Assembly (NCBI GenBank): GCA_028583415.1 | Contig: CM053265.1 | Coordinates: 23,940,830-24,004,829 of the forward strand | Length of the DNA stretch: 64,000 bases | From: Protea cynaroides | Lineage: Eukaryota > Streptophyta > Magnoliopsida > Proteales > Proteaceae | Reading direction: 5' to 3' | Shown here: in pieces, positions 33,555 to 44,583 of the stretch | Layout: each line of letters begins with the position of its first letter | Position numbering within the stretch: position 1 is the stretch's first letter | Program-made: the position numbers and the translations under genes | The notes under the pieces: generated by a model | Databases searched by the model: none | Seen by the model: the letters and a program-made list of their open reading frames with translations, nothing else | Told to the model about the DNA's origin: nothing

Positions 33555-35679
33555 AGTAAACCTACTGCTGAACCAGTGGGAATGAGATGAGAGAAGGAAG
33601 AACCAGAAGAAAAAACTGATGGCCAACTAGCAGGTTGCTCCTTCCAATGGGTTAGGAGCAAATGCACGTAGCTTCGAATCCAATCGCCATTGGAAGGGAG
33701 TAGTATTTGAAGAGTGTGTGTAAAAAGTCTCCTATCTAGACTCCTCATGGCCCGTAGTCACTCAAAAGGTATTAGAACAATGGAAGCGGCTCAAGTTTTA
33801 CCTTTCTTTTTTTATGCTTATATGCCGAATCCTCTCAAATTTTACGTTGGTAGTACATTGCAGGCCAGAACTCCACTGTAGTTGAATGAAGCCCTTTAAA
33901 GGTTAGGCGTAGATGACAGCGTAGATGACAGCGTAAATATTGAACCTTCAAACCACATTGGAAACCAGACACAAGCATAGCTTTATTAGGGATGCTCAAC
34001 TTAACAGCCAAGCGAACGGCCAGCCAAAAAAGAGAAGATCAGCATTCGGACCTTCATCAAACTGTAACCATTATGATATATCAATATAGCAGAACTCCTA
34101 TTCATTGTTGTCATTCCATCGTTCCAATATGTGCATTGCTGGAAGAGAGATTTATGTCTATCCATGGGTGAGACTTCATTACTTTGCTGTAGGTTCCAAA
34201 AGGCGAGAGCTTCGTTGGCAGCCTGATGTCGGTAAGGCTTCCTAGCCAGTACCGTCCCAACCAGTCTCCAGAGAAGAGTGTTTCATTTCAGATTTATCAT
34301 CGAGGATGACATCATCATACTGATGGGGGTATCAAGTAATGGTGCATTCGATGGTTTAGTGGTGGGGAAGGGAGAAAATCAAAGGCAAGGGTTGCAGTAA
34401 GAGATCACTCAGAGAGCTGGGAAAAACAAACAGCTTTTCGTGCATCGATCTCCGATCTTTCTCACTAGTAGGCAGTTTTGGCGCTTCTTTCACTATGAAA
34501 GAACTACTTGAGAAGGGGAAGGGTGAGGGTTCGCATTGGGTTAAGGATTGGAGACCCCTGCGACATTTCCCAGTCGCAGCTCTGGACCCGGAGGCATGTC
34601 CAGGAGAGGTGGCTGTGGAGGGGCCTCGACGAGGTCTAGACCCGAAAGGACCACGCAGTTTTTTTGGACCACCCCTGCCCACTGATTGTTCTGCTAGTGC
34701 CAACGGTGCCAATGAAACCTCGACTTCTGGGTCGACTGTTACCGCTCTAGAGGACATTGACCCTTCTGCTTTTTGGCTTTCTCAGACCCTGCCGGGTAGG
34801 ATAATCAAGTTGCGCGCAATGCATTTAGACTGTCATACTCGATCCCCATGGAGGCTAAGCTTAGAACTCCTGTCATGTTTAAAAGGTCCTGTTCCACTGC
34901 CTTCACCAAGATGATGATGTATAAAGAAATGTTCATCTCCGACTTTTAAGTACGCAACCCACTGGGTGATGGTGCAAATTCTGAACCATTACGGCTAAAT
35001 GGAATAACTGCTGCCCAGCTTACTCCTAACGTATGAGGAAGTCTGATGACGCAGAACACTCGAACAAAGAATTTGGGACAGCCAAAAAAAAAATATCAGC
35101 ATCTCACTTTTTTTTCTTTAAAATCGTACATGTGGAACGAACCAATTTAGGACAGTAAAAATAAAAAAATAAAAAACAAAATCAGCTTCCCACTTTTTTT
35201 CTTTAATCGTACATGTGAAAGGAACCAATTCACCATCTTCAAAGAAAAAAAAAAAGTGTTACACCTAAAGGGTAAAAAAAGTAAAATTACAACTTTAGGG
35301 GAGAGGTTCGATCCTAAGACTAAGAAATAGAGAGTACAGGGATGGGAAGGAGGGCAATTACAGAAATCCGTAAAAAGGGGAGAGGGGCAAGGAGGGGGCA
35401 AGGAGGGGGCAAGGAGGGGGGCAAGGGGGGAGGGGAAGAGAGACAAATGAGCTAAATGACTATCCCATTCACTATCGACGAAGGAATAAAGGTCGGAGAG
35501 ACCATTAGCATATATATGTACAGATTTTTTTCGACAGGTAAACATAAAGAGGAGTAGCTCATGACCAACCAGAGGTTCGGGCAGAAAATAAAAGAAATAC
35601 CTACCCAAGAAAACATGTGACACGGCATCAATGATGGATTCACCCCCCACCACTGCCACCCCCCTTTGCCACTTCCAGA
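33555..35679. other. downstream flank of SPT6L, no supported gene
   Basis: An open frame of 139 codons at 34495-34914 (plus) is GC-rich and Pro/Gly-rich but matches nothing I recognise and overlaps an equally open minus frame, so I do not call it. Near 35105-35240 an 80-bp segment with AATCGTACATGTG is duplicated. At 35391-35430 an 11-bp unit (AAGGAGGGGGC) is repeated about four times. Confidence 0.5.
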
Positions 35680-35789
35680 TCAACCATTTGCTGGTTGAGC
35701 TGAACCACTTTTCTTAGAACCATCACCTCGCCAAGAATTTCCAACATCAGAACCAGGTAGCTACGGCACCACTAAGCACCACTGCAACC

Positions 35790-36112
35790 TCAAGCACTAC
35801 CCTCACCTCCAGCTGCCCAGCCACTACTCCAACTGTTATGACCACCACCACCACTACCCCAGCCCCCAGGGAAGGCTTCTCTGCCAGGAGAGTTTTGAAT
35901 TTTGGCACCAGGAAAATTGCTCATGCCATCATCCCCATCCTTGGTACCTGAGCTCCATCTGGAAGAACCATGACCAGAATCTAGTCTGTCATTACTACTG
36001 CCATTTCCTCTTTCATTATATGAGCCACGGCCCCGTCCACGTCCACCATATGGCCTAGGAAGCCCGCTTGGATGTCCCTCTCGACCACCACCATTTCTAT
36101 AATCATTTCTAC
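35790..36112 (-). CDS. SPT6L: SPT6L C-terminal exon (Gly/Arg/Trp-rich tail)
   Basis: The acceptor (GACCAG, AG at 36114-36113) is followed by GT-AGA-AAT, which completes the Gly codon split at the SH2 exon's donor, so the two exons join in frame. About 107 residues follow: RNDYRNGGGREGHPSG, an RG-rich stretch (YGGRGRGRGSYNERG), then W-containing repeats (RWSSGTKDGDD, GGWGSGGGGGHNSWSSGW). The frame ends at TGA 35792-35790. This matches the known tail of plant SPT6-like proteins, whose WG/GW motifs resemble Argonaute-binding hooks (inference). Just beyond, at 35754-35680, another frame encodes a similar tail (GSDVGNSWRGDG ... stop), hinting at a frameshift or further splicing. Part of a nuclear Pol II elongation and histone-chaperone factor. 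Confidence 0.75.
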
Positions 36113-36715
36113 CTGGTCAGCCAACCAATAGATGCAAATGTTTAATTTCATGTTACAATAATCACTCATAAATGCCTAAACACAGTCATAAAAGTATTTG
36201 TTGCCTACAAATCAGGCATACATCTTCTGGACAAGAAAGTAAACTGAAAATTTCAACAGGCAACACAGCAAAATAGAAGAACGAGTTCAGATAAACAGCA
36301 GAAGCAATCAGGCTCAGAAAAGCATCCTCGCAAGGGTTCTTTTGGTTAGTGGAACGGTTTTTCTGGTAACCGCAAACACCATCAATGTCCACAAAATGCC
36401 TTACTAGTACCATGACCATCCACCCCCTACCCAACCGCCGGTCACATTTTCTGCATGTTCGGATTGCCTCAGCACTCAGTAGCAGCTATGTCTGGGGTAC
36501 ACCTCACGTTTGAAAGATTATGTTTGGGGTACCTCTGATGATGTAATATGATTGGGGTATCTTACGTTTGATTTTTTTATGTTCGGGTACCTCATATTTC
36601 ATAAATGTTATGTTTAGAGACCTTCAATTTTCCAAATTTACCAATGTATCTTTTTCCTATCCTTTCCCAACCAATTTTCTGCAGCACCCGCCCACAGCGA
36701 GGAAGAGAGAAAGAG

Positions 36716-37135
36716 GGAGGAGGGGGGGGGAGAGAAAGAAGCAGAGCAGGAGAGAGAGAGAGAAAGAGAGCAAGAAAAGCGGTGCTGCGGAAGGGAGCAA
36801 AAGACACTAGATGAGAGGGGGAGTAGAGGGTTGAGTGCAGGGGGTTGCGAGAGGGAGCAGGGGGTGGAGGGAGGAGGTTGTAGGAGGGAGGAGCAGAGGG
36901 TGCAGAGAGGAGTTTGTAGGAGAGAACAAAGGGTGCAGAGAGCAGGTTGTAGGAGAGAACAGAAGGGGTAGGGGATTGCAGGAGGGAGTAGAGGGCACAG
37001 CGGGGAGTAGAGGGCAGGGGAGGGAAGAGGGGAGTTATGCGAGGGAGTAGAGGGCAGGGGAGGGAAGAGGGGAGTTATGCGAGGGAGTAGAGGACAGGGG
37101 AGGGAGTAGGTAGAGAGGGGGGGTTGAGGAGGCCG
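36716..37135. repeat. purine-rich minisatellite, G-quadruplex-prone
   Basis: More than 400 bp with few pyrimidines on the plus strand, built from GAGGGAGTAGAGGGCAGGGG-like units. One unit recurs exactly every 40 bp (GGAGTTATGC at 37031 and 37071). Several runs of four to eight G occur. The apparent long frames on both strands here are low-complexity artefacts. Confidence 0.85.
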
Positions 37136-37298
37136 GACAGGGCATTGCTCCTTGGAGGCAACAGCAATGGCAAAGGCAACGGTACATGCATCTGTATCTG
37201 ACCCTCTCCAGCCGAAAGACCTTGTCCATTCCATCAGAGTAGGAGGAGGTGATAATGGTGCGAGGAAATCTGGAAATGCAGGTATGGGCAAAGATGGA

Positions 37299-37301
<3 letters not shown>

Positions 37302-37347
<46 letters not shown>
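37302..37347. repeat. (TA)n microsatellite
   Basis: About 23 TA dinucleotides inside the inverted-repeat element. Confidence 0.95.
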
Positions 37348-37349
<2 letters not shown>

Positions 37350-37419
37350 AACGTGAGGTACCCCAGGTGTAGTGTCTCCAAACATTAGGTAGCCCAGGTG
37401 TAATTTACCCAAAATCAAA

Positions 37420-40400
37420 TTAGATCATGTTGAGGATACTGTAATACCATAGGCAGGGACTTGAACTAGTTTTTTGTCGAAAATTCCTGATCCTAGCACG
37501 GTACTAGTTGACAAGCTTTTATTGAATAATTAAGGCAAAACTTCTAATAAACTCTGGTCAGAATAGAGTTCTGTTCAAACGAATTCAGGGGTTAGCATCA
37601 ACTTTTCTTTCAGAAGTAGTTTTTTCTTGGACTAAGTTCGTTTGAAGAATCCAACTTCAGTCAAGTAGTGGTCAGAAAAGAGTTTTCGTAGTCGGCTAAT
37701 ATAATGGAATGGAATATGTTCCTCTATCTTTCCTAGTGTATAGGATAGGTAACAATTTATTGATGAGAAAGAAAATGGAGCACAGATTTGTATTGGATCA
37801 AGTAGGAATACAAAAAGGAACCCAACACTACATGGCATCAACCGATACATGACCCCTACATCATAGAGAAACACAGTGATGCAGACCAAGGATGTCAGAC
37901 TGATCGGTTTGATTAAGAGGCTCCAATGAACCATGAGTATGGGTCAAGTGTTATTGAGTTTTTACTATTAAGCCCATATCATTCAGTAGCTGATTCTATA
38001 CGGGATTCAAGTGCTAGTTTTATTTTCTATTTTAGGCAATTTAAAGATGATTTATGCAAGACTTGGTCAATGTTTGGTTCCAATTTTTCAGTCCAAATAG
38101 TTTGTAGGAGTTTCTATATTCTGCTTTCCTTGGCAACTCTACTAACTTTATGGAAGCTTAGTGTAATCCAGAGGCCCGGAATTTCAAACCTAGCAGACGT
38201 TATAAGCAGTTTGTATGTCCTAATAATTATTTCCAGAATTGCTTAATTTCAAACCCAGCAAACTTATAGATGAAACCAGCTCACTCAACACAAATCCAAT
38301 CAAGGTGAACTTTTTAAGTAAACTCAACTTCATCCAATAACAGCCAAGACAATCAACCATAAAATAGCAGTAAATTCCTGAACCTGATCTGGTGGAATCT
38401 ACACAACCAGCTCAAAACTTTTTAGATCTCCTCATAGGAAAGAACTACTTTCATAGGTCAGTGGAATTAGTTTCATTGTTTGTGGAGTTATTAATAAAGT
38501 TAGTTTTACTGTGAATGGAGAAAGAAGGCCTTGAAAATGTAGAGGTCATTAAGTATCTTGACAACAGTCCCAATGTAAATCAAACCATTAAGTCTAGTAG
38601 GAATTCTCAATGAATGTCAGAACCATCTCAGTGGCTTTCTTAAAGGAGCTTCCTTGTAAGCATTTAAAATCAGATTAGAACGAAATTAGTCTATACTATT
38701 CTCTGAGAAACAGAGCTGCAGTGAGATGCTGTTCTTGCTGAGAAGCTTGGGTGGTTAGTGAGAAGCTAGCCTAGGCTTGGAGTGAGACTCCTCAAGACAA
38801 ACCTCCTTCAATCAAGCAAGTCATTTCTTTCCCATGCATGCTCCATTTTTCCTGATTCAGGTTATTTAGATAAATCATTTCTATCCCTTGATTTACAAGA
38901 ATCAATCTTCTCTCAGTTCTGGTTTTTAAACCTTCACTATGATGGTTTTTTCTATTGAATTCCAATCCCTATCCTTAGGTGATTTGGATTCTCATTACAA
39001 TGAGTTAAGAGATCCTAGAGAAAGAGTTGAGAGAATGGCATTTAAAGAATCATAGTGATCATCTCAGCAAACCCACGGCAGGAAATTCAAATCACAAAAA
39101 GGCTAAATTTCATTGCAGCAAACCCACAAACTCAGAGAAAAACCGTTGCAACGCAAAGGGTCTGAGACATGAGGACCAGAGAGCAACTGAGAGAGAGGTA
39201 AGCAAATGCCCTCCACTGTTGTCTTGTGTTGTGTTGTGCTACGTTGCTTGGTTGTGCTGCTGCTGTGCTATGCTGGCTGCGATGGCTGGCACAATCTATG
39301 CTGAACAGCATCACCATTCACCACCATACTGCTTCCAAGGCCTCCCCAAGTACATCCCCATCTTGAGATGTTAGGCTAATAGAGCATCAATATCTCCCCC
39401 GACCGATTAGGCCTATTAACTTACAAATTGCCTGAGCCCAATTAGGCCCGTTAACTGATCAACCATTTACTTATCGATCTCAGTGCCAACTTTGCTAACC
39501 GATTAGGAAATCGGTCAGTGCAGGCTTTGTGGATCAGCCATGTAGGACCAATTAAGACCCAACCAAGACCGACCAGTTGACACCCCTACAAAAAACAAAG
39601 TTTACCATAGCTGCACTATAGTGATGAACAGTAGAAACTCAAATATTGTCCCAATCAAACAAATCCCATCAAGAAGGGTTTCACACAACTAGAGTTGCCT
39701 CTGGTATGGAAGATAACCATAAAAGTTCCAAACCAAACCATACAGATCTGCTATGGTTTGTAGGCCTGAACTGTCAGTTTCAGAGAACAAGAAGGTCCAC
39801 CTCAACCCAGAACTGATTCCTCTTAGTAATCTTAACTTCTGACCTCCAGTTTAAAGCAAAAAAAAAAAAAAGTCCACTTATGTATCCCTGGAGTTCAGAT
39901 AAGAAGTTTCTCCCCAGATTGAAGAATCGAACTCTAGTTCTAATCTTTCGGTCAATTTTGCAGACTAACAGCAAGAATAGCAGCAAATAATTTGGATAAT
40001 AGCAGCAATTCAATCACCAGAAGCTAGTAAAGAAGAAGATCAAATCTCCAGCTCAAATATCAATTCAATTCAAGCCCAAAACAGTGTTTACAATCCCTAC
40101 CTCCCTAGTTATGTATGACTCTTGCTACTGAAGTAACTATCAAATTAACTAAGGGCCCATTTACAAACAAGAAGCTCATCTAAAAGTAAACCCAACCCAC
40201 TACTTAATGAAAGAAAAAGGCAGATTCTACGTAACAGCTTATTGTAAAGTAGTGCTCTCTAAATACCACTTCTCATCTTAGCTCTTCTATTTTGAATTGA
40301 AGACCAAGGATCAATAATCTTTTCATGGCCAATACCCAGATTATGTAGAGGCACATAAGGTGCCAATTTTGGGGATTCTCCTGTATCGCAGACCCTTTTC

Positions 40401-40530
40401 TAGAACCAACTTAAGTAGACATAACTGAACCATGAAATTAAACAAATGGAGTTCAGTCAGTCCAGTACTAAAACAACAACAAACAGTGCAGTTGAACTAC
40501 TTGAAGACAATAGAAATAAAAATAAATCAT
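37420..40530. other. intron sequence, nothing recognised
   Basis: AT-rich DNA with short uninformative frames. I see no splice-bounded SPT6L exon and no element terminus. The 115-codon frame at 39027-39374 has no recognisable domain. Confidence 0.5.
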
Positions 40531-40535
40531 AGAGG

Positions 40536-43500
40536 TGATGCAGTTGTACTTCCATGGTTGGACCTGCTTGACTTAGTCTAAAAACCCAGACTGAAGAGAA
40601 TCAGGTTCAAACCTGACTTTTGTTTACTAGGGATAATAAGGGGTTTATTTAATTGTTAGGATTACTTTTGTAATTTCATTTGATTATTATTTTATTCCTG
40701 TTGACAGCTATTGTAGGAGTAGGAAGTTGAATCAAGTTCAAATTCTTTTGCAGATTAAAATACGAATATTTTCAGTTTTAAGTCTATATATGCTTATGTT
40801 AGAGGGAAAAAATGTGTTTCATACACTGCAGTTGCATGCCAAAGGGTTGGTTCGAGTGACGTGATCTTCTTCTTTCCTCTGCTCAACTTCTCACATTCTT
40901 CATTGTTTGTTTCTGTTCTTCTTTCTTCGTTATTGGCAGTAGCTCTAGGGGTTGGGAAAAATTGTCAGAACTCAGTTGCATCTCCATAAATCAGTATGAA
41001 ACTTGGGGATATGCTTCTCCAACCTTGGGGACTAAGATTGCAGAATCTGAGAGAATCTGAGACTGGAAAATGCTCTCCATTGTGAGTTCTTCTGGAAAAT
41101 GGAAAGTTGAGATCTGGTCCAGAGGTTTCTGCCAGATCCATTGTGGAAACTACTGATAATAAAATATTGGAAAATTACTTGAACGTCCCCTGAACTTAGC
41201 CATAATTTCAGGCCCTACCCGAAAGTTTCAAACAATAACAACCTTTCCCTTTTCTGCTGACGACGTTAAAAATAAAAGGGAATTGACAAGTATAACCTTT
41301 CTAGATTTCTTAATAATAGAAATCTAGAAAGGGTAATATTCTCTCTTCCATCCCCAAAACAAAAGAACAAGAACTCTGTTAGGGTTCCTCCTCCATGGCC
41401 AATGAACCTGCCAAAAGCCGACCAGCCCGCCAGATTCTTACCGGTGATCCACGTCCGCCGAAATCCAACAATGCTCTTTCTTCATTCGGTTAGTCGGGTC
41501 AATAAGTGAAATGGGTTGTTGGTAGTTACGGTACAAAGAATCTGAAATCTGAGTGACACTAATGAAATCAGCTTCTTTCCAACTGCTCATGATTCCATCA
41601 CAAGACGCTTCCTGCGATAGCCAGAGCGGCAACCTCACATTAGGATCATAGGGGAGCGAGATTCCAGATTCCTTAGCAGTTCTCATGGCGGTGAATCAGG
41701 TTTCAGGGACAAGATTATGCTTTGAAGGCTTATGGTTTAAGCTGTTCAAATTTCAAAATCAACGGGCTCAAATTTCTACTTCATTGGTTTCAAATTGCAA
41801 ATTTCATAATTGCAGGTGTTTCCATGACGTTTTTTGGAGATCCCCCTTGCTCTTTGTATGCGTTTGGCTAATGGAACCAAGCCAAAATACAAAGAAATTT
41901 TAAGAAAACCCAATGGGGACCTGGAATCTGTGGGGATCCAGCAATAAGGATTCCCTCTTATCTTTGCCTCCAGAAGAAGCAAAGAAACCCTTATATAAAG
42001 AGATCCACAATGGACTCTTCACACACCAATCAACAACTCAGATCCTCTATATAATGTAGTTCGCTTGCAACTTAGATACCTCAGCCAAGTAAGATTATTA
42101 TCAAGCTTCGTCGGCCAAATATGACGGTGAGCCCCTCTCTCCCACTCTCGCTGCTGCTAAGAATCTGAGTCTAGACACTAGACGGTAGAAGCCCTGAACT
42201 ACAATCTTGAGATGTCTATAGGGCGGGCTACGCTCCCTAAAACACCGATATATCTCCCCAAGAAGAATTGGGTGAGATGGGTTGTTGGAGAGGTCAATCA
42301 CAATCAGGCACAATATCATGGCTGTAGGAAATGCCGGAATCCGAGTGAGCGTGATTCTCCATGGGAGGGTGATACAAGGAGCTAGGGTTTATAATCAATC
42401 TACACCCTTAACCTTGCAGTAGGATCTTTTACAACCAATCCCAATACAATTCCAGTCAAAACCAGAAATAACAAAGGTAGAAAACTCAACTTTGGGGACA
42501 ATCCGGCCGTCGATTGATCACAAAACTAGGGGGGGCTTGTAGTCTAGGATGTGCTTGCAACAATATCCGAATTTGAGGTCCATCCGACCGATGGTTGCGA
42601 AGTTAAGAATTTTCCAAAATTGTCTATCACCTAAGGACAGGTTCTGGTAAATAGCAGTAGCGACAACTCTTCAAACTCAACACCCGATAGGATCTTTGGA
42701 TGGAAAACACTTGTGCAATCACTAGGGAACAATAGGGAAGATCGAGAGAGAGATTGAGAGAGGAATTAAAAGAAGAAGAGAGAACAAAGAGTAATCTCGG
42801 CTAAGACTAACAACCTAAGACCTAACCAGAATCGCAACAAGGCTTTTCTGAATTTTCCAGTCTACGTTTCTCTTCGCCTTTATTCATATATATAGAGGCT
42901 AATATTCACAAGCTATGAAAAGTCCAAAATAGAAAAGGATAAGGAAACTTACAGAAAGTCTAAAACATAAAAGGATTAGGGAACTTTCTTAACAAGCTAT
43001 GGAAAGTTTTCAACATAAACTTAGCTACTTAACGATTCATTTTCCTAATTATATGCTAACACCTAATTAGGAAACAAAACAAAATAACTATAGAGAAGGG
43101 ATAATTAATTATATTGCACACATAAGCTGTCACGGTTTGGTCTAGCGGTCTGGTCCAGAGTTTTGGTCCAACTAAGCCAAATCAGTTTGGCTGCTTGCGG
43201 CTAGGCTCAACTGAGTTTTTGTCTTTATTCTTCCTATTTCTTCTTCTAGCATATACTTGTACTGCATCAGAAGGAAGAGAGGATTGCTTGCATACATCGG
43301 AAAAGAAGGGTAGGTTCAAATGCTACAAGGATTTATAAAATAAAAAAATTAAAAAAAAAAAAAAAAAAAACCTTGATTCACCTTGATCAGGGTTGACTCG
43401 CTTGACTCGCCAGGTGAGGAAGACGAGTCAAGTCGAAAAACCTGGTTTTCCAACCACGGGTTGGATGTGAAGGCAAAAAGGTAACTTCACTCTGCCAATA

Positions 43501-44394
43501 AGGATAGCTTCGTCCATACAACATTTAGGCTGTAGTGACATCACCATCTAACAAATATGAGCAAACGGACTGGGGTTGCCTATAACAACTTTTCGAACAA
43601 GGGGAAGCAGTTGTAATTGTTTGAAATTTATAAGGTAGGGCCTGGAATTATGGCTAAGCTCAGGGGAGGTACAAGTAATTATCTCTACTTTGACTTTATT
43701 CCTTGTTTGTAGCTTTTCTTTTTCTTTGGTATTGGCGGAAGCTCTAGGTTGGGAAAAAAATCGCCGGAACTCAGTTGCATCTCCATAAATCAGGATGAGA
43801 CTTCAGGATATGCTTCTAAAACCTTCGGGGACTAAGATTGCAGAATCTGAGGCTGGAAAACACTCTCCATCGTGAGTTCTTTTGGAAAGTTGAGATCTGG
43901 TCCAAAGGTTCCCGCCAGATCCATTTTAAACTACTAACAATAAAATAATTGATTTCTGAAGTGGTCATTGGTCTTTTCTAATAGGTCTAGGGGCTATAAA
44001 ATCTACCCTAAAGTTTCATCAGATTTGGCTGTTTAGGGAAGTTGCTCTATTGGTTTGCTGGGGGCTAATTCTATGGTGAATCAATTTTCTATCGAAGGAA
44101 GAAGAGTGAATCTTCTTAACAGCACATCCCTCCTGAATCTTGATAATTACATAAAATACTTCTATTTCTGAATTTTACCTAACTTATCCCATTCTTTTCT
44201 GAAATTCCATCTTAGTCCTTAGTCTTTAAATTTATTCACTATTCTACCCCTACTGTTGTTTCCATACCCAAAGAGGCCCTGAAACTGTTCTGAATATTTA
44301 TGAAACTTCCATTAAATCAATTTGAGTTGTTTTTCACCTGTGGGTGTAGCCCACAGTTACCCAAATTTAGGTTCCATAACCCAGGGTTGCATTA
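40536..44394 (+). mobile_element. 5' LTR of the intronic LTR element
   Basis: Segment A (40536-40900) matches 47453-47790 plus 49041-49110. Segment B occurs twice, at about 40905-41168 and 43690-43945 (landmark CAGTTGCATCTCCATAAATC), on either side of a TIR element. Segment C (43945-44394) matches 53205-55329. Without the TIR element and one B copy the LTR is about 1.1 kb. Confidence 0.75.
41170..43682. mobile_element. 2.5-kb TIR element (Mutator-like) inside the 5' LTR
   Basis: Terminal inverted repeats of about 60 bp: left AAAATTACTTGAACGTCCCC onward and right GGGGAGGTACAAGTAATT, sharing CTTAGCCATAATT and CAGGCCCTAC. Long TIRs of this kind suggest a non-autonomous Mutator-like element. The interior has a minus-strand 82-codon frame (41686-41438) and a minus-strand TATA-like stretch near 42885, which could be captured host sequence, but I recognise no gene. 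I found no convincing 9-bp target duplication. Confidence 0.65.
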
Positions 44395-44396
44395 AT

Positions 44397-44409
44397 TGGT
44401 ATCACAGCC
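44397..44409 (+). other. primer-binding site of the intronic LTR element
   Basis: TGGTATCACAGCC, 2 nt after the LTR end, resembles the initiator-Met site (TGGTATCAGAGC). Confidence 0.75.
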
Positions 44410-44433
44410 AAAATTCTTGCAATTAATCTAACC

Positions 44434-44583
44434 ATGACAGGACCCTCTCACCTTAGCAAGTATGAGCTCCACAGTTTGTACAAGGAATTACAAAAAAAAC
44501 CAGCAAAGGACTATAAAAACTTGGTAAGTTCATGGAAGGAACTCACAAGTTCATTAGAAACTCAGGCTGACCAAGAACCATAG
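44434..44583 (+). pseudogene. N-terminal gag-like fragment
   Basis: ATG 44434 opens about 50 codons (MTGPSHLSKYELHSLYKEL ... SWKELTSSLETQADQEP), ending where the hAT-like insertion starts at 44579. Its position just after the primer site suits a gag start. Sequence right of the insertion (about 46290-46345, ILAFVRRTTKQDDVG) may continue it. The family is not identified. Confidence 0.45.

Larger units (their letters stand above)
36491..37367. mobile_element. small inverted-repeat element with a purine-rich core
   Basis: The left end TCTGGGGTACACCTCACGTT and the right end AACGTGAGGTACCCCAGG are inverted copies, with one base inserted on the left. Related motifs (TTTGGGGTACCTC, ATTGGGGTAT, TTCGGGTACCTC) repeat at about 36520-36590. 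The interior is a long G/A-rich tract and a TA microsatellite. Exact ends and target duplication are unclear; similar motifs continue to about 37410. Confidence 0.55.

Noticed and set aside
34495..34914. 139-codon plus-strand frame
   Set aside because: No recognisable domain, an equally open overlapping minus frame, and no splice or promoter context.
36568..37418. Long frames on both strands, up to 247 codons, Pro/Ser/Leu-rich or Gly/Arg-rich
   Set aside because: They run through the purine minisatellite and the (TA)n tract; composition explains the open frames.
39027..39374. 115-codon frame with a Cys/Leu-rich segment
   Set aside because: No domain recognised; lies in an intron of a minus-strand gene; likely chance.
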